Shown: positions 36,311-49,995, counted from the stretch's first letter. The stretch: 64,000 nt of DNA from Mesotaenium endlicherianum (GCA_009602735.1 WELA01010114.1:184264-248263), one strand, 5' to 3'. Notes: a model not told the origin generated them from the sequence alone. Numbers and translations are program-made.

Positions 36311-36659
36311 GAGTGCACATCACTTTTCATTGACACGATGTCAGATTTATTGATTCTGTGTGCTTCTGTGCATTCTGTGCAAAGTTGGGCACCATACCAG
36401 GATCGATCGCCTCTGAGGCGTTCAATGGTCATTTGTCCATCAAACATGCACGTACCCCTCTAGCTTCAGCAGTCATTTTTTTGGCTCTGCAGTACATAAA
36501 TGACTTGATCGTTCTGTGTGTGGTAAGGTTCAGCGCGTATCTGGTTGGCTCGCCCGCAATTCTCAGAATACGCACCTATATAGTAAACTGTTGTCCGCAA
36601 TTTGCACGAGTGTTACGCTTCTACGAAGTTTCTACGAAGGGTTCTCCTAGAACGTTATT
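36311..36659 (+). promoter_or_regulatory. Region upstream of the strictosidine-synthase-like gene
   Basis: About 350 bases between the fold-back repeat and the ATG. It must hold the proximal promoter and 5' UTR, but I see no clear TATA box or other named site. Confidence 0.35.
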
Positions 36660-37112
36660 ATGATGACCCTTAGCTCAGTGCTCCTCGTCATTGCAGTTGC
36701 CCTTGGTGCAATCTTAGTGGCAGACCCATATAAACTGAGCCCCATTGCGGACGTGAACTTCACTCCACACCCCATCACAGTGCCAGTTGTGCCCCACATT
36801 TCTGATAAGAGCAATTCGTTGAATAGTTCGGCAGCCGAGCTTCTATATGTGGGTGAAATTTTTGGCCCAGAGAGTCTTGCATTTGATAGTGAGGGTAGAC
36901 TGTACACTGGGCTTGGTGATGGGCGTATTGTGAGGCGAGACCCAGGCTCTAGTGGTGCATGGGAAACGTTTGCTTGGACTTCTCCAAAGAGGTGAGTTCA
37001 TCTTATTGAGTTGGGATATGGAAGTCCTTCTTGCCTCATTGCAGAGATTCGGCCCAAGATGTGCACAATGACAGTACCAACTTACATATCTGTTATTACT
37101 GTGAAGGGAAGG

Positions 37113-37192
<80 letters not shown>

Positions 37193-40100
37193 NACACACA
37201 CACACACACACACGTAAACTGTGTCTCAGCTACAAACTTCATTGCAGCTCGATTAGACGAGAGACTCTCCACATGCTCTGTATTTATAGGGGGGACCTTC
37301 CATATGCGTTGTAGCATTGTAAGGGCCAATTCTGGAGCGCCAGAATTAGTCAGGAGACGGGCGGAAGGAAGGCTGACCGAGCTTTTAAGATGAAGGCCGG
37401 AACAAGCACGGACAGACTTAGCATTGCAGGCTCTGTTTACTAAGCAAAGAAATATACAAAATCGTCTGTGGCATGATGAAATTATTGACACATGAGGCGG
37501 GTCAGCTCTTTTGCATGTATGCTGACCAAAATGCACCTTGTCAAACAAAAGAATGTCATTTACTTCTACGTGGTTCTGTGTGTACACAAACGCAATGATG
37601 TCTGTGTATCTTACCTTCTACTTCCATCATGGAACTTAGCCACGAACTACCGTCAGGAAATAGTTCCTGGTAACTTGTGTTACATGCCAGCAGAGGTTTA
37701 CAACTGGACTAGGGGCAATCTTCTTTATCTCATGAGATGATACATCAAAGCTTTTATGTGGACCACGTAAAATCCCCAAAAAAACAGAAATTTAATGAGA
37801 GCAAAGAGGAACCAAGAACAGGAAAATAAGAGAGGAAAGAAAAGGAAACTAATTACTTCAGAGAGTACGGACTTCGAATGCAGAACAGCGGTGTGCGAGC
37901 CCGAAACCTTAGGGCCCAACCTGGCCCATGAGGAGCAGTGCGGCCGCCCCCTGGGCCTCAGGTTTGACAAGAAGACTGGGGACCTCTGGATTGCGGACGC
38001 TTACTTCGGGCTCATGAAGGTTGGCCCTCAGGGGGGCTTGGCGGAGTCGCTTGCCACGCAGGCTGAGGGAGTCCCTTTCTACTTCACAAACGATCTGGAC
38101 ATCGATGACGATGGAAGTGTTTACTTCACTGACACCAGCACCAAGTATAGGAGAAGGTGAGCAGCAGCTGCATGCAAGCGGCCCATGTTGCGGCCCCTTC
38201 AAAGCTGCTCTAATTTTGTTCCCGTTGAGGCACAATGCCCCGTGCTATGAGCAGCACACCTGTCAGCGTGATAGTTACCAGGGCAGACAAAACTTTGAGC
38301 GATAGTTACAGGCTTGGAGGGTGTGGGGTCAGCGCTCCACATGATCATGTGCCCTGGTGTTGAGATGTGCCTTATCAGTGCCGCCAGAGAAAAGCTAGTC
38401 AGCCATCAGGTGACGGAACTGGTGGTGGATACAACTAAAATGGCTAGCTTGACTTCACTGTCCGCTCGACTGCTCCAGATTAACATCAGATGAATTTGGA
38501 AATCAAATCCGTCAGCAGCCCTATAGCTTCAATCCAGCTCGCCCCTGCTGAGACGAGTTACCATCTGGTGGTGCTCGCTCTGTTGCTCGCTCTGCAACTC
38601 TGCATCTCGGCTTGCTGACCTGGCTGCCCCCCCCTTCCTCCCCTGGCCCAGAGTGCCTGAAGGTCGAGTCAGACACGGCACGTATCTCGCGTCTGGCACT
38701 CTGTTGCTCCCCTCCCGGCTGCCTGCATGCTGGCCCAGCAGCAGCAGCAGCCCCCTCCCCCCTTCCCAACCCCTCAACCTCCGGCTCAGCCGGGTCAAGC
38801 GTGGCAGAAGGTCAGGTCAGACATGTAACCACTATTTTGCATTGCTTCGAGTTGTGCTCGCTTTCACGCAGGCAGTTCTTGCTGGAGATCCTGGAGGGAG
38901 GGTCCTACGGCCGCCTGCTCAAGTACAGCCCTACGACAGGTGTTGCCACCACGCTGCTGTCCGGCCTCAGCTTTGCCAACGGCGTGGCTCTCTCGAAGAA
39001 CAGGGACTTTCTGGTTGTGTGCGAGACCACCATTATGAGGTGAGGGGATTCTGAAACATGGAGCCAGAGGTAACCAGCCATGCACAGCCTTGGAGAGGCA
39101 GTCGTGTGTGCTTCATGCCTATATGACTGGGGCTTGTCCCGCCTGTGCTTTCACTGGTTTGACTACGTTGAAATTTTCTAACAATTTTCATATAATCTCT
39201 GATGATGACTTTGATTCTGACGTGCATGAGGAGCATGGTGGTGTTCTGCAATCTCCTTGCTCGTGTGAGGCAGCTGGATGTTGCCTCCATCAGAAGTCAA
39301 TCCCGATTGACAAGGGCTGCTTCTTGTAAGTGGTTTCTATTGACGACGGCTGGTGCTAGTCGCCACCAGCCATACCTTCATTCTGGAGGAGAAGCCGAGT
39401 TTCCCCGTCTTTGTAACCTGCATCAACTGACTAAGGTGCAAGTTTAATGCCCAAGGGCAGGAAATTCTCAAACTTTTTCTTATTCTCCTTCTTTAAGGTT
39501 GTGAAGGGTGAGGTGGCCCTCATGGCTCCTTACATTCTAGATCTTCAAACTGCTTGGAAGTAATAACATATGACCTGCTATAGCTAGCTGGTCACTCTTG
39601 CTTGTTTTAGTGTGTCGGGGTGGAGGGTGGAGGGTGGAGGGTGGAGGGGGGGGGCTTCTGCTGTGGTGATTCTCATCCTCGCTGACTTAATACAATACAA
39701 TATGATCTTAGTGGTCCTCTTGATGAGGCTGCTTTCATACATCGATTAAAGTCATCAACACACAACCATCGGCCTCATCTATCCTGCGCTTCTGGTGCAT
39801 TATATGCCAATGTGTTACCCTTCATTTTGAATGCTCTCTCTTGTTATATTTCTATCTTTCCTCGTCTGGCATGCCTGCAGGTGCCAGCGGTATTGGCTCA
39901 AGGGTGCAAAGGCGGGAACTGCCGAGGTGTTCATTAATCTGCCTGGATTTCCAGACAACATAAGACTCAATCCGGAAGGTCACTTCTGGATTGCCATCCA
40001 CTCGCGGCGCAACTCCCTCATTGGTATGTTGGTGACCCTTCACATTCATGCCCTTCAACTCTTGAGACTTACTCCTTTGAGCTTCTTTACCTTCCTACTT

Positions 40101-40742
40101 CCGTGTATAGTGAAAGGACGTAAAACTGCCGGCTTAGTTTATTAATCTGCATTGTGATATGTTCAATTTTCCTGCTTTGTGTAACTGTACTTTTCCTGCT
40201 TTGTGTTACTATTGTATTGGTGAGTGGAGCACAAATGTGGGATGAGGCGAGGGACGGTTTGAAGTAAAGGACAGCAAAGCAACTTCCAGGACTCTTGAGT
40301 GTTATAGTCAGAGCATTTAATGAAACTATGGACTTGCAAAATCACGCAAAGAGTATGTCATAGTGTACCTTTGATACTTCTTGACCCATGTTCTATGCAG
40401 GTCTTGATTAATGTGCTTCCATCTCCAGGCTAATAACAAAAACATGTCCATGCCCCTTTTTTCTTGATCGCAGAATGGATGGGACGCCAGCCATGGGCAA
40501 GGAAAGCATTACTTAGCCTGCCTCTGAGTACCAGGGTAGTCTATGCTGTGCTATTGGGCATGCCAAAGGGGATGGTTATGAAGGTAGACAAGGAGGGGCA
40601 AGTGCAAGAGGTTCTGGAGGATGTCAAAGGTTCGAAGGTGCGGGCTGTTAGTGAAGTAGAGGAGCATGCTGGACAGCTATGGATGGGCTCAGTTCTCATG
40701 CCCCACATTGCTAGATATTTGCTACCTAAGGCCGCTCCATAA
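36660..40742 (+). CDS. Strictosidine-synthase-like / APMAP-family beta-propeller protein
   Basis: Member of the strictosidine-synthase-like family (six-bladed beta-propeller; plant SSL and animal APMAP), usually in the ER, vacuole or secretory route. Exons: 36660-36991, 37884-38156, 38872-39039, 39881-40023, 40474-40742; GT-AG junctions are all in phase, giving 394 aa. The N-terminus ([20 protein letters not shown]) is a signal peptide or membrane anchor. Family motifs follow: [96 protein letters not shown] and a final [19 protein letters not shown]. The length is normal for the family. True strictosidine synthases carry a catalytic Glu in the substrate pocket; most SSL proteins lack that activity and their substrate is unknown, so no alkaloid role is implied. 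A second in-frame ATG directly follows the first. Confidence 0.93.
37113..37213. repeat. CA repeat in intron 1 of the strictosidine-synthase-like gene
   Basis: About 100 bases of CA with one N at 37193; the true length is probably unresolved in the assembly. Confidence 0.92.
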
Positions 40743-40769
40743 GTAATGTACAGGCTTGCTAATAATCTC

Positions 40770-40775
40770 AATAAA
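40770..40775 (+). terminator. Poly(A) signal AATAAA, strictosidine-synthase-like gene
   Basis: AATAAA 28 bases after the stop codon. It is close to the stop, but no better copy was seen. Confidence 0.5.
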
Positions 40776-41501
40776 ATGAAGGTTCTTCATTTCTTTCTCG
40801 ATCCTTGATCACCAAGACTGCACAGTAGCACCTCATCTTCAGCTAAGCAAGCACACAGGTTATCCTAGAGTATTTTGAGGTTATTAGCCATTTCTGAAAA
40901 GTGAATGAATGTAGCTAATTTCATTCAATTAACATCAATGTGGCTTTTAATGTGCCGTGACGCTTGACATAGCTGATGAACAATAGTAAGATCCAAGGAT
41001 TTTGAGATTTGCAGACATTGTTCCTTGTTCCCACCATGTGTCTGCACAAAATCAGCTACATATATTTCCAATCACTAGATGATAACACTGAAATATGAAA
41101 CAAGCTTCAATAGGTGACAAGCCGCATGCATCAGAAGGTAGCATTTTACAGAAACAAAATTCGGCACATGTGCACGTCCGTTCATGCTACTTATAAATGA
41201 AATTTGGTAGCATTTGCACTCCTGCACGCCTGTGGTGCCATGTTTGGTGTAGCATTTGTGGTCCATTCCACCACTTCCATACTTGCATGTTTGTTTTTTC
41301 ATGCTCCCCTACCAATATTTAGCAGACATCAGCATTAAATGGTGAAATACTGAAAATGTAGATTACAAAGAAAAGACAAGACCAAAACAAAAGCAGATTC
41401 ATGTGAATAGAGAAGCAATTGAAGCCACACATTCCACAGCATACATGAGTCACATAAAGTCTGCAGTTCAAATAACAGGACACAGCTGTTGGTTGTAAAT
41501 A

Positions 41502-41507
41502 TTTATT
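41502..41507 (-). terminator. Poly(A) signal AATAAA, LHCII gene
   Basis: On the minus strand AATAAA lies 60 bases after the LHCII stop codon. Confidence 0.5.
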
Positions 41508-41566
41508 GTACAAGTTCAATGTCACATGAACAATAAATGGCTAATTAATATAAAGAGTGTCTAAAT

Positions 41567-42731
41567 TTACTGGCCGGGGGTGAAGGCGGTGGCGTATGCC
41601 CAGGCGTTGTTGGCAGCGGGGTCAGCCAAGTGGTCGGACAGGTTCTCGAGGGGTCCCTTGCCGGTGACAATAGCCTGGACGAAGAATCCGAACATGGAGA
41701 ACATGGCGAGTCTTCCGTTCTTGATCTCCTTCACCTTCAGCTCAGCGAAGGTCTCGGGGTCGTCAGCAAGTCCAAGGGGGTCGAACTGGCCACCGGGGTA
41801 GATGGGGTCAGACACATCACCCAGGGGACCGCCACCAACACGGTATCCCTCAATGGCGCCCATGAGGACAACCTGGGAGCCCAGGATGGCCAGGATGGAC
41901 TGGGCGTGCACCAGGGAAGGGTTTCCGAGGTAGTCCAGGCCTCCAGCGGAGAAGATCTGGGAGCCGGCCTTGAACCACACAGCCTCACCAAAGGTGGTGC
42001 CGTTCTGGGCAAGGAGCTCGGGGAAGACGCATCCCAAAGCACCGAGCATGGCCCACCTGGCGTGGATCACCTCGAGCTCGCGGTTCTTGGCGAAGGTCTC
42101 GGGGTCAGCTGAGAGTCCAGCTGTGTCCCAGCCGTAGTCTCCAGCGTACTCTCCCTGCACAGGTTAACCAAACAAATATTGGTTCTATTGTTCCAATGAA
42201 GACTAAACATTCGTGGAAAAACGTTCCATCAATGGTTGCTGGAGTTGATTGAGTCGCAATTCAAGGCCTGCAGAATTTCCATGAAATTGAAGAGTGATGG
42301 CATGAGGTTCTTACGGTGAGGTATGAGGGAGTGTCAGCGGAGAAGGGTCCGAGGTACTTGGGGCGGTCCTCTCCGTACCTGAAAGAGAATGTTATCAAAT
42401 TAGATAAAAAACTAAATCAAGACTATACTCAGACCCTTGGGAGCTAAGCAGATTGCAGATGAGTGACGAGAAAACCCTTCCCAGCTACGAATATTACGCC
42501 AGTCATGTAGCCATGGGTATCACGAACAGAAGAATTCTTCGCCTCTTGACAACTATTCTACTCCGTAGAGCTGGCTGGCTAACTAACTCACCAGATGGAC
42601 TCGTTGGTGGTCTTGATGGTCCTGCGCATGGTAACGCGGGCCTCAGCCTGACCAACCTGCTTGGCAAGCTGGGAGGTGTTCCCCAAAAAGGTAGCGGGGA
42701 TGGTAGCGGCGGTCATAGCGAGAGCGGCCAT
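41567..42731 (-). CDS. LHCB: Light-harvesting chlorophyll a/b-binding protein of LHCII type
   Basis: Antenna protein of photosystem II, imported into the plastid and inserted into thylakoids, where it binds chlorophylls a and b. Exons (minus): 42731-42592, 42378-42315, 42154-41567; junctions are GT-AG and in phase, giving 263 aa. The start [18 protein letters not shown] is a transit peptide. The mature part has the [15 protein letters not shown] segment (WYG trimer motif), the first helix with [16 protein letters not shown] (chlorophyll-ligand Glu and the Arg of the helix pair), the middle helix ([14 protein letters not shown]), and the third helix [20 protein letters not shown] with its matching Glu/Asn/Arg ligands, ending [11 protein letters not shown]. 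Length and motifs are those of a full, functional LHCII protein; the exact member (Lhcb1-3 or algal Lhcbm) cannot be named. The 5' UTR contains a short inverted repeat (GAGAAT, 5-base loop, ATTCTC). Confidence 0.96.
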
Positions 42732-45300
42732 GGTGACAGAGTTGTTAGAGAATGTGAAATTCTCTGAGTTGAAAGAGTAGACTGTGAAGAAAATGAGAGC
42801 GCTTCAGAGTGTTATGGAACTGGGCAGCTGGTGTGACTGGAGGACTGAGACCAGGGGCCTCGAGACCACCGAGAAGCTAATTCGTGTGACAATTGGACGA
42901 CCTGCACGCATCGCCGTTGAAAAACTCTAAGTCTGCTGACGACGGCCTCGATCGAGTCAACTGCCAACAAGGACTGTGCTTCCAAGAAGCCGGGCGCTCG
43001 GATGCTGCATAATTGCGCGTAACTGATGGTAAGCTGAGGATAGCTTACCCGTTGGCTTGTCATGTGGCTCTCGTTAAGTGGGCAATAACAGCGACAATCT
43101 AATGCTCAAACCTAATTGGCAGCAACCTTTGAGCTAAACGAATACCAGGCCTCGGACGGATAACCGGCGCTCGAGCCTGTTTGTGGCAGTTTGTGGTCCA
43201 CCTCAGAATGGTTTGGTATTGTTTGGTATAGTTTGGGACCACCTTGGGACGGCCTTGGGAGGTCTGGGGCAGTGCCGAGGCCGTGACGAGGATTCGTACC
43301 GAAAGCTGTTGTCGACCGTTCTCGACTGTCCGTGGGCCCTGTAAGACCATAACTGCTGCACAGCTGCACAAACCTGCACAAACCTTCACAAACACATCCA
43401 CAACACGGCTGTTACCTTGCACTACGCTTGTAACATCTACATGGAGCAGATTAGCAGATAAACAGTTAGGGTTCATTTACATGTAACTTCTTTAAGCTGA
43501 AATGTCAACCTTCTTTAAAGGTCAATTACTTTAGGAGATCAACCGATGTTTCTCCATCTAACAACTAAGTAATCAAGATTGTTTCGTTACATGAGTGATA
43601 TGCTGATTTAAATTATGAGTCGACTTGCAACCCTTGTTTGTTTTTCCAAAGAGATAGCTACTAATGGTTGAGAACTAGAAAGCCCTAGTGATTGAACATT
43701 GAAATGATGAGCAGTCTTTGAGGTATATACAAGAAATTTGATGAAAAAAATGTCATGATATATTTTGTAACGTTTAATGGACCGGCACTTTGCATGGTCT
43801 TCATTGTCCCGTGCGAGTGCGATGTAGTGACCTTGCCAATTGTAAATATAATGACTTGATGCTTATTCTTGTCTGTACAATTTTAATAACATTGAGCATT
43901 GAAACATATGTCTTCTTAGGTTCTGCATTCACTTCTGGAAAAAACTAGTCAAAGGCATGCAAATAAATTGTATCAAGATTCATTGATTTCCAAATTTTCA
44001 ATATATATTTTGCTTTGCTTCTCACTTAACTTTCATACCGCATGACAATTGACCATTGGATTTTACCCTCATACTTGGAGCACTCATCTGTATGAGTAGT
44101 TCAAGCTAAGCCTGCTTTTTCTCACGAGACACTTAAACATGAGTAGTACGTACTTCAGCGTACGACTTGAGAATAAAAAGTTGTATCATACTTGTGTGCA
44201 TTCTCTACTTTTTTTCACATGGCATGAACCCAACTTGACTGGGGCATTTGAGCTTTAATATCAAGTGTTACACAAATAAAATTTAATCTTCAAATTCATC
44301 ATGTTTAGCCACATGATAGCACACGATATTGCAAACTTGTGAAACATGGATGGCTGAAGACACGGTGCTATTTTTAGCTTGACATTGCTTAAACATTTGC
44401 AGATTGTTGACACTTCTGTTATGTTTATAATTGATCTCACATAAAAAAGAAGTGTCCAAAATTTGACAAGTTTCAGGGACAGTCTAACAAAGTTGACATC
44501 TACTTCAATTCTATTGAATTTATTTGAAACAACTTGAGCGTTGCCAAATGATCCCCACATTGCATCTGCGTACACTTCACTGTAATTTTGGAGACTACTC
44601 ATGAAAGAGGGACAAACTCTAGATGAAAATGATTCCAACATGATCAAGGGTGTCAAGTTGATGATTTGGCTTGCTATCAGCTTACTACTATGCTCAATTT
44701 AATATAGAATCTGAAAATTTATAGTGAAGCTAATTTGTATGTTTCGTATTATTTGGTAAGCCTTTGTTTTACGTACCAAGAGGTCAATTTAGCAATTTTT
44801 GATTAGTTTGGCGTGGTTTGCGTGCAATGTCGACAAAGTAGGATGTATTCGGCGTACCACTGGTTTCCGGTTCAGCGTAAAAGGCGTAGTGTACAATTCC
44901 ATTCTGCCAAGAGTTTCTTTCGTTTGCCACCTGCACAATTAGCAACTTCTTTCCTTTTAACCATTAGGTGTTTGCAAGTGCGTCGTACTTTTCGCACCAC
45001 GGCTCAATGCGCAATGAAGGTAGTTCGCGTACCACCAGTTATTTGAGGCGTTGGAACAGGTATTTTTGCGTACCGCTTGTTTCTGGGGAGTAGTTAGCTT
45101 ATTTTCCTGTTCCACTGAGGAGTGAACTCTGCGTTCTGCTGGATGCAGTCTGGCAATTGTTGAGCGGTTCCCTCGTGATCCCTGTTGCTGGCGCATGACA
45201 TGACATGAGAGCACATCAATATGAAGAACATCAACTTTCTTAGCAAGAAGATGCAGGTGTAATAAATTTCACAGCAGTCGCGCATTGCCACGTCAAGCAC
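42732..45300. other. LHCII upstream region, then AT-rich intergenic DNA
   Basis: The first few hundred bases should contain the LHCII promoter, but no TATA box stands out. From about 43480 to 45300 the sequence is AT-rich with no recognisable gene. At 44850-45080 a few GCGTACCA...CTGGTTT-like pieces recall the hairpin block of the satellite at 4739-6080. Confidence 0.5.
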
Positions 45301-48300
45301 GTCTTGCTGCTTGCTTTCACGCCCCCCTCACTCCCTCGCACGAGCCACCCAATGATGAAGCGGGACGGTGGCTACAAGAGGGTCCCCGCTTGGGTATGGC
45401 GTGACGCTTCTCCTTCTATACAATTGCGGTATAGAGGTAGCAACTTAGATCTCTGACGACCGACATGGACGGCCAATGACAGGTGTTGGCGAGGAGAAAG
45501 GGGGGGGGAAGGGAGGGGGGCAGCAGCTGCAGCAGCAGGAGCACCATATGCCCCCCATGGACCGGTCGCCCTCGGCTCTGTCGCCTGCTGCTGCCTGCAG
45601 GTACAGCCTCCTCTGGTGTTCCAGCTGGTGCTGGAGGAGCCTTCCTCCATCTCTTGAAGCTGGCTGTTGTCTCTGAGAAGTAGAGTGGCACAAATGAATG
45701 GGACGTATGAGTGGCACAAGTGAGTGGCACCTACCTACCAGCCTGCACGACAAGGGACCAAAGCTCCTGCCGCGGGATTGTACGTACAAGCGGCTCTGTA
45801 CGTATCGTTAGCAGGGGGGAGAAGAAGGGGGGAGGCAGAGGGGGGAGGGGATGCAGACACACCTCGCCCCCTTCGGTAGGCATGCATTTCGCCCTGTCGC
45901 CCTCCTGTGAAGCAGCTTTGGAAGGCTTGGGGTTGGAAGCCAGGGGTTAAGCGAGGGGGAGGGAGCAGGGCAGGCACGGCAGACTCTGGGGAGAGGAGCT
46001 CAGTCAGGCCTGGCCAGCCGCGGGGCTGCCCCCTTCCGTCTGAGCAGAGTGGCCCGATCACGAGATGCTAATCTGGCGAGTGGGGGCCCTCTCACGCGTC
46101 GCGCGTGCGCCAGCTGCCCTCAGGGGGGCTGGGCCCCGGGGAGAGGCAAGGGGCTCCCTGCTCGCGTGTGTGCGTGCCGGCATTGGCAGCCGGGGGGTGT
46201 TGTTCTCTCGAAGATTCTCCGCACTGTTGCTCTGACGGCAAGAGAGGGGAACGAAGAGAGAGAGGGGGGGGGGCATCTCTCTAGTGCTTACGGTGCTGCC
46301 ACTCAGCAGGGGGGGAGATACAGGGCAGGTGAGAACGGGGCCGCTCTGCTGCAGGGTGCGAGACAGCCCTGGAGGGGCAGCCCCTGGCAGCAGACTCTCC
46401 CTCAGCCCATGACTCTAGCCCTCCTCCACCTCCTCCTCCTCCTCCTCCTCCTCCTCCTCTGCCGCTCCTCTGATGACCCCCATGGCATCGTCCGTGCCGG
46501 GCGCGTGCGCTTTGCAGCAAGCTGCTGGCGACGCTGCCCGAGCGAGGAGGCAGCGGCCGCGGCACCTGGCCTTCTCCATCGAGGGGAGCTTTGGGAAGCG
46601 CCAGCGCAGATGAAAGAGGCAGCCAGAAAACGCCGAGAAGCTCCAACCAGGATGCGCCATCTGGCTTGCTGGACTCGAAGCTTCCCTATGAGGAAGACTC
46701 TTTCAGCGAGATGCACAAAAGAGAGAATTAAGGGACCCCCTCTGGCTCCCGGGCTTCTGGGTCAAGCTGACTGGACTCAATCTCGGGCATGTGAGCATAG
46801 GCGTGGGCATGGGCGTGGGTGTGTGCAAGTACGGGGCCGTTTTTTGGAGGGGGGGGGGGGGCAGGGGCAGGCGCGCATGGTGCGGCAGAGAGGGCCATGT
46901 CACGGGAGCCACAGCGAGCTGTGCCTGCCTGCTCGCGCCTGCCACCGTCGTCGTCGTTGCCGCCGCCTGCTTCAAGTGTGTCTCGCTTACCTACACCCTA
47001 CACCCAACATCCTACCCTAGGCTCTACGTAGTATCACCCCCCTCCCTGGCCCTCCCGTGGTGGGCATGCAGCTCCGTGGCACGCCTTCACCTCTCCTGCT
47101 CCTCCTCCCGCTCCTGCCTCTCCCGGTCCTCTCTGGCTCCGGCTACCTGGCGTGCCAAGGTCCCAAGCGCGCGGCGCGCTGCCACCAGGCATGCGGCGTT
47201 CCCCTCCTTTGGACGTTCTTTTTGGCCCGCTTCTTCTAGTGTGAGGGATCGCATGGCTTCTGGACTTCTCAGCCCGTCTCGTCTGGATCGTAAACCCTTG
47301 GGGCTGGAGGTTGTCGGAGCCGGATGTGTGCACAGGGCTCTGTCTGCCAAAAGTTTTGAATGCCGCGTGACTCTCGGATGCTCTACAAGCTTGCGTGTCG
47401 GGGGGGGCGGTCAGGCGGGCGGGCGGGAACCAACCAGGAGAGGGTCAGCGCAGGTGCGACACCTGATCCCCCTGAGACTCTTTGCCCCGCGCCGGACACC
47501 TGGCGCCCTACGCCCTATACGGCCTACACCCTGCGGAAGCCATTTTGGAAACTATGCTTCTTCCCGAGACCCTGCCTGCACCTAAGTCCTGAGCACTGAG
47601 CACCAATGCTGGAGGGGGCAGGAGGCCTGAGGAGAAGGATGGGCTGAATGAAGGGGGAAGGAGGGGAGGGGAGGGGGAGGGGTTGGGCAGGCACGAAACG
47701 CACCAAGACGAAGGAGGGTGTGGCTACTCCTTTGCGGGTCTGACTGCCCTCCCTCTTCATCCATGACTCCTGCACCACTAGACGTAAACACTCACACACA
47801 CACACGCACACACGCACACACACACACACACGCACACACACACACGCATGCACACACAAACACACTCACACAGGCCTCGCACAACGCACATGAACAGCTC
47901 TCACGGACAGCACGCGCTGGCAGCAATCTCCAGGCGTGGCGCTGCAGCGCCCGCGGGACTGGCTGTGGCCTCGCTCGCTCCCAGTCGAGATCCCCCAATG
48001 CTTGCCTGTGCCGCATGTGCGTCTCGCCTTCTCCTTCTGCTGGCTCCCAGGCATCGTCCATCAGGGGTGGGCAGGCTCCTTGTCGGGCTCCTCTGCTCTG
48101 TGACCTGCTTCTATCAGGGGTTCACAGACACCGCGGGCAACTCATCAGTTGCCGACCACCTCGCCAGCCCTTGCTTCGCATCCATCTGCCAGGTGGCGCC
48201 CTCAGCCGAGGGTACAGGGAACGGCGTGGTTGGCTGAAGAAAGAGCCTGTTGCTTTTCAGCAGGGTTCATGCACTCAGGGGCACCGCAGCAGCTCATGGC

Positions 48301-49427
48301 GTGTGCTTGCGCAGGCTGTGCGCACGTGCATGTGCGCGTATGCGCACGTGTGCGCATGTGTGTGTGTGTGTGTGTGTGTTCTGTTTGTGAAATTGGGGGT
48401 GCATAAGGACAGATGTGCTCACGTACATGCAGGAAGTTAGCGAGCATCCTTCTTTGCTAGTGGATGGATGCGGACGGCTTATGCTTGACTAACTACACTG
48501 AGAACAATTATATAGCTGCTGGTTTGAAAAGAGAGATCCGCCATAGCTGAAAAGTTGGTGTAGTGTTATGGCATTCTCTACATTTATGTACCTTCGTATT
48601 ACTTTCTTGTAATTGATAACTCGTTATTCATTGAGATCTAAGTGTGGCAATGGGCGCTTTCCGTTTTGCCTTGACACCTGTCGATCGCTGGCAGCAAAAT
48701 TGTGCATAACGCAGAGATGAAGCCTCTTAAGCTGTGATTGTGTCAAAAGGACCCATTCATTTGTAGCAAAGTCAATAATGGTTTTCTCACAGCTAGGTTG
48801 TACTAGCCATTTATAACGTCCTTCAAACTTACTTCAAATTAAGTTGCAGTCGGTTGTGAGCAATTGTGAGACGATGCTACGGTCAGATAGAAGCCTTCAT
48901 GAAGGTATTCAGGAATTTTTTCAAGCAATCCGTTTTGCATTAAGTGGTGAAGCGCAAAAGCATGGTTCATGTGCCCTAGCTGCACAAATTTTAAAACTTT
49001 GAGCGATGCAAAAGACGGTTGCATGCCCTACTTTCAAGTTAATATTGGATGCAATTGTAATTTGCCATCTTAAGTCCCATTGGTTGCTTGGTGACAAGGG
49101 TGGTGCTCCATTGCTACTGAAGTACCCATAATCTTAATGGAGTGTCTGTCGACTTGTTTAAGGGCCGTATTGGAGATATTGCCGACAACATAGTTGATGC
49201 TATTTAATTGTAGTAGTAAGAAGCAAGCTATTACGCCATTCACTGATTGCACCACGCTGCGCTTTTACATCACAAGCCAAGTGGGTTGTGCTCAACGCAT
49301 TACTTTCTCGATCAAATCAAAAAAATGGTAACTAGACGCAAAAACGTGCTCTAGCTCACACAAGGAAGATGATGAGCACGTAAAACTTAGAAGAACCTCT
49401 TCACATCCAAAAATAAAACAATTGAGC
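45300..49427. other. GC-rich then AT-rich intergenic region with microsatellites
   Basis: 45300-48450 is GC-rich and has the look of the introns in this window: TCC repeats at 46410-46460, CA repeats at 47790-47870, TG repeats at 48350-48382. It may contain an undetected plus-strand gene (see 46518-46731). 48450-49427 is AT-rich with nothing recognised; its right part is presumably the 3' UTR of the phosphatase-kinase gene. Confidence 0.5.
46518..46731 (+). CDS. Candidate C-terminal exon, protein not identified
   Basis: After a possible acceptor (CTTTGCAG, ending 46517) an open frame of about 70 codons runs to TAA at 46729-46731. It reads KLLATLPERGGSGRG, then a Ser/Pro-rich part, and ends with a balanced, protein-like stretch containing SSNQDAPSGLLDSK and YEEDSFSEMHKREN. 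This composition differs from the Arg/Ala/Pro-rich noise of the other frames here. No upstream exon was found, and a longer frame on the same strand (46049-47020) covers the same bases in another phase, so the call is weak. Confidence 0.22.
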
Positions 49428-49946
49428 CTAAGGATCTGTATAAAAATAAGGATGAGTGAGGGCTTCCTCTGCTGAGATGCGATCCGCCTGTGCGATGAGA
49501 ATACAGAATACAGAGCACGCGTTATCCCTTGTAGACATACGTGACAATTGCCATATGAATGTTATATATCTTGGTACATATATGTATATGTATCTGACGT
49601 GTTGTTCGAAAAGACTCTGAAGCAACTGGCAATGAGATGATACACCCATCAATGTTGGCGTGGGAGACCCTATGGTACTAAGGACGCCCGCACTCTATGA
49701 TACACCGATACAGCATTGCTTTTGTGAATAATGCACGGACGGTTGCACTTTCACAGATGATGAAGGTATTAAGGGAACCCACGCCTTCATTCAAAGGTTT
49801 AAGACTTAGCTACTTGAAGCTCTCCAAGCTTTGGTGAAGACTATGGTAAAGACGCCCTCTAACTGATGGGAGTCAAGTCAGCAGCAGAACCGCCATACGT
49901 GACAACGGGCTAACGCACACTCGTACTGACAGACAAAAATACGCGT

Positions 49947-49995
<49 letters not shown>

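Larger units (their letters stand above)
40743..41566. other. Convergent 3' intergenic region
   Basis: About 820 bases between the stop codons of two genes that point at each other. It holds both 3' UTRs and no further gene. Candidate poly(A) signals are noted separately. Confidence 0.7.

Noticed and set aside
36660-40742. Calling the gene a true strictosidine synthase
   Set aside because: The family motifs are those of the broad SSL/APMAP group; alkaloid synthesis cannot be inferred from them.
46049-47020. 323-codon plus-strand frame
   Set aside because: Arg/Ala/Leu-rich without motifs, partly made by TCC and GC-rich repeats. A different frame at its centre looks more like protein.
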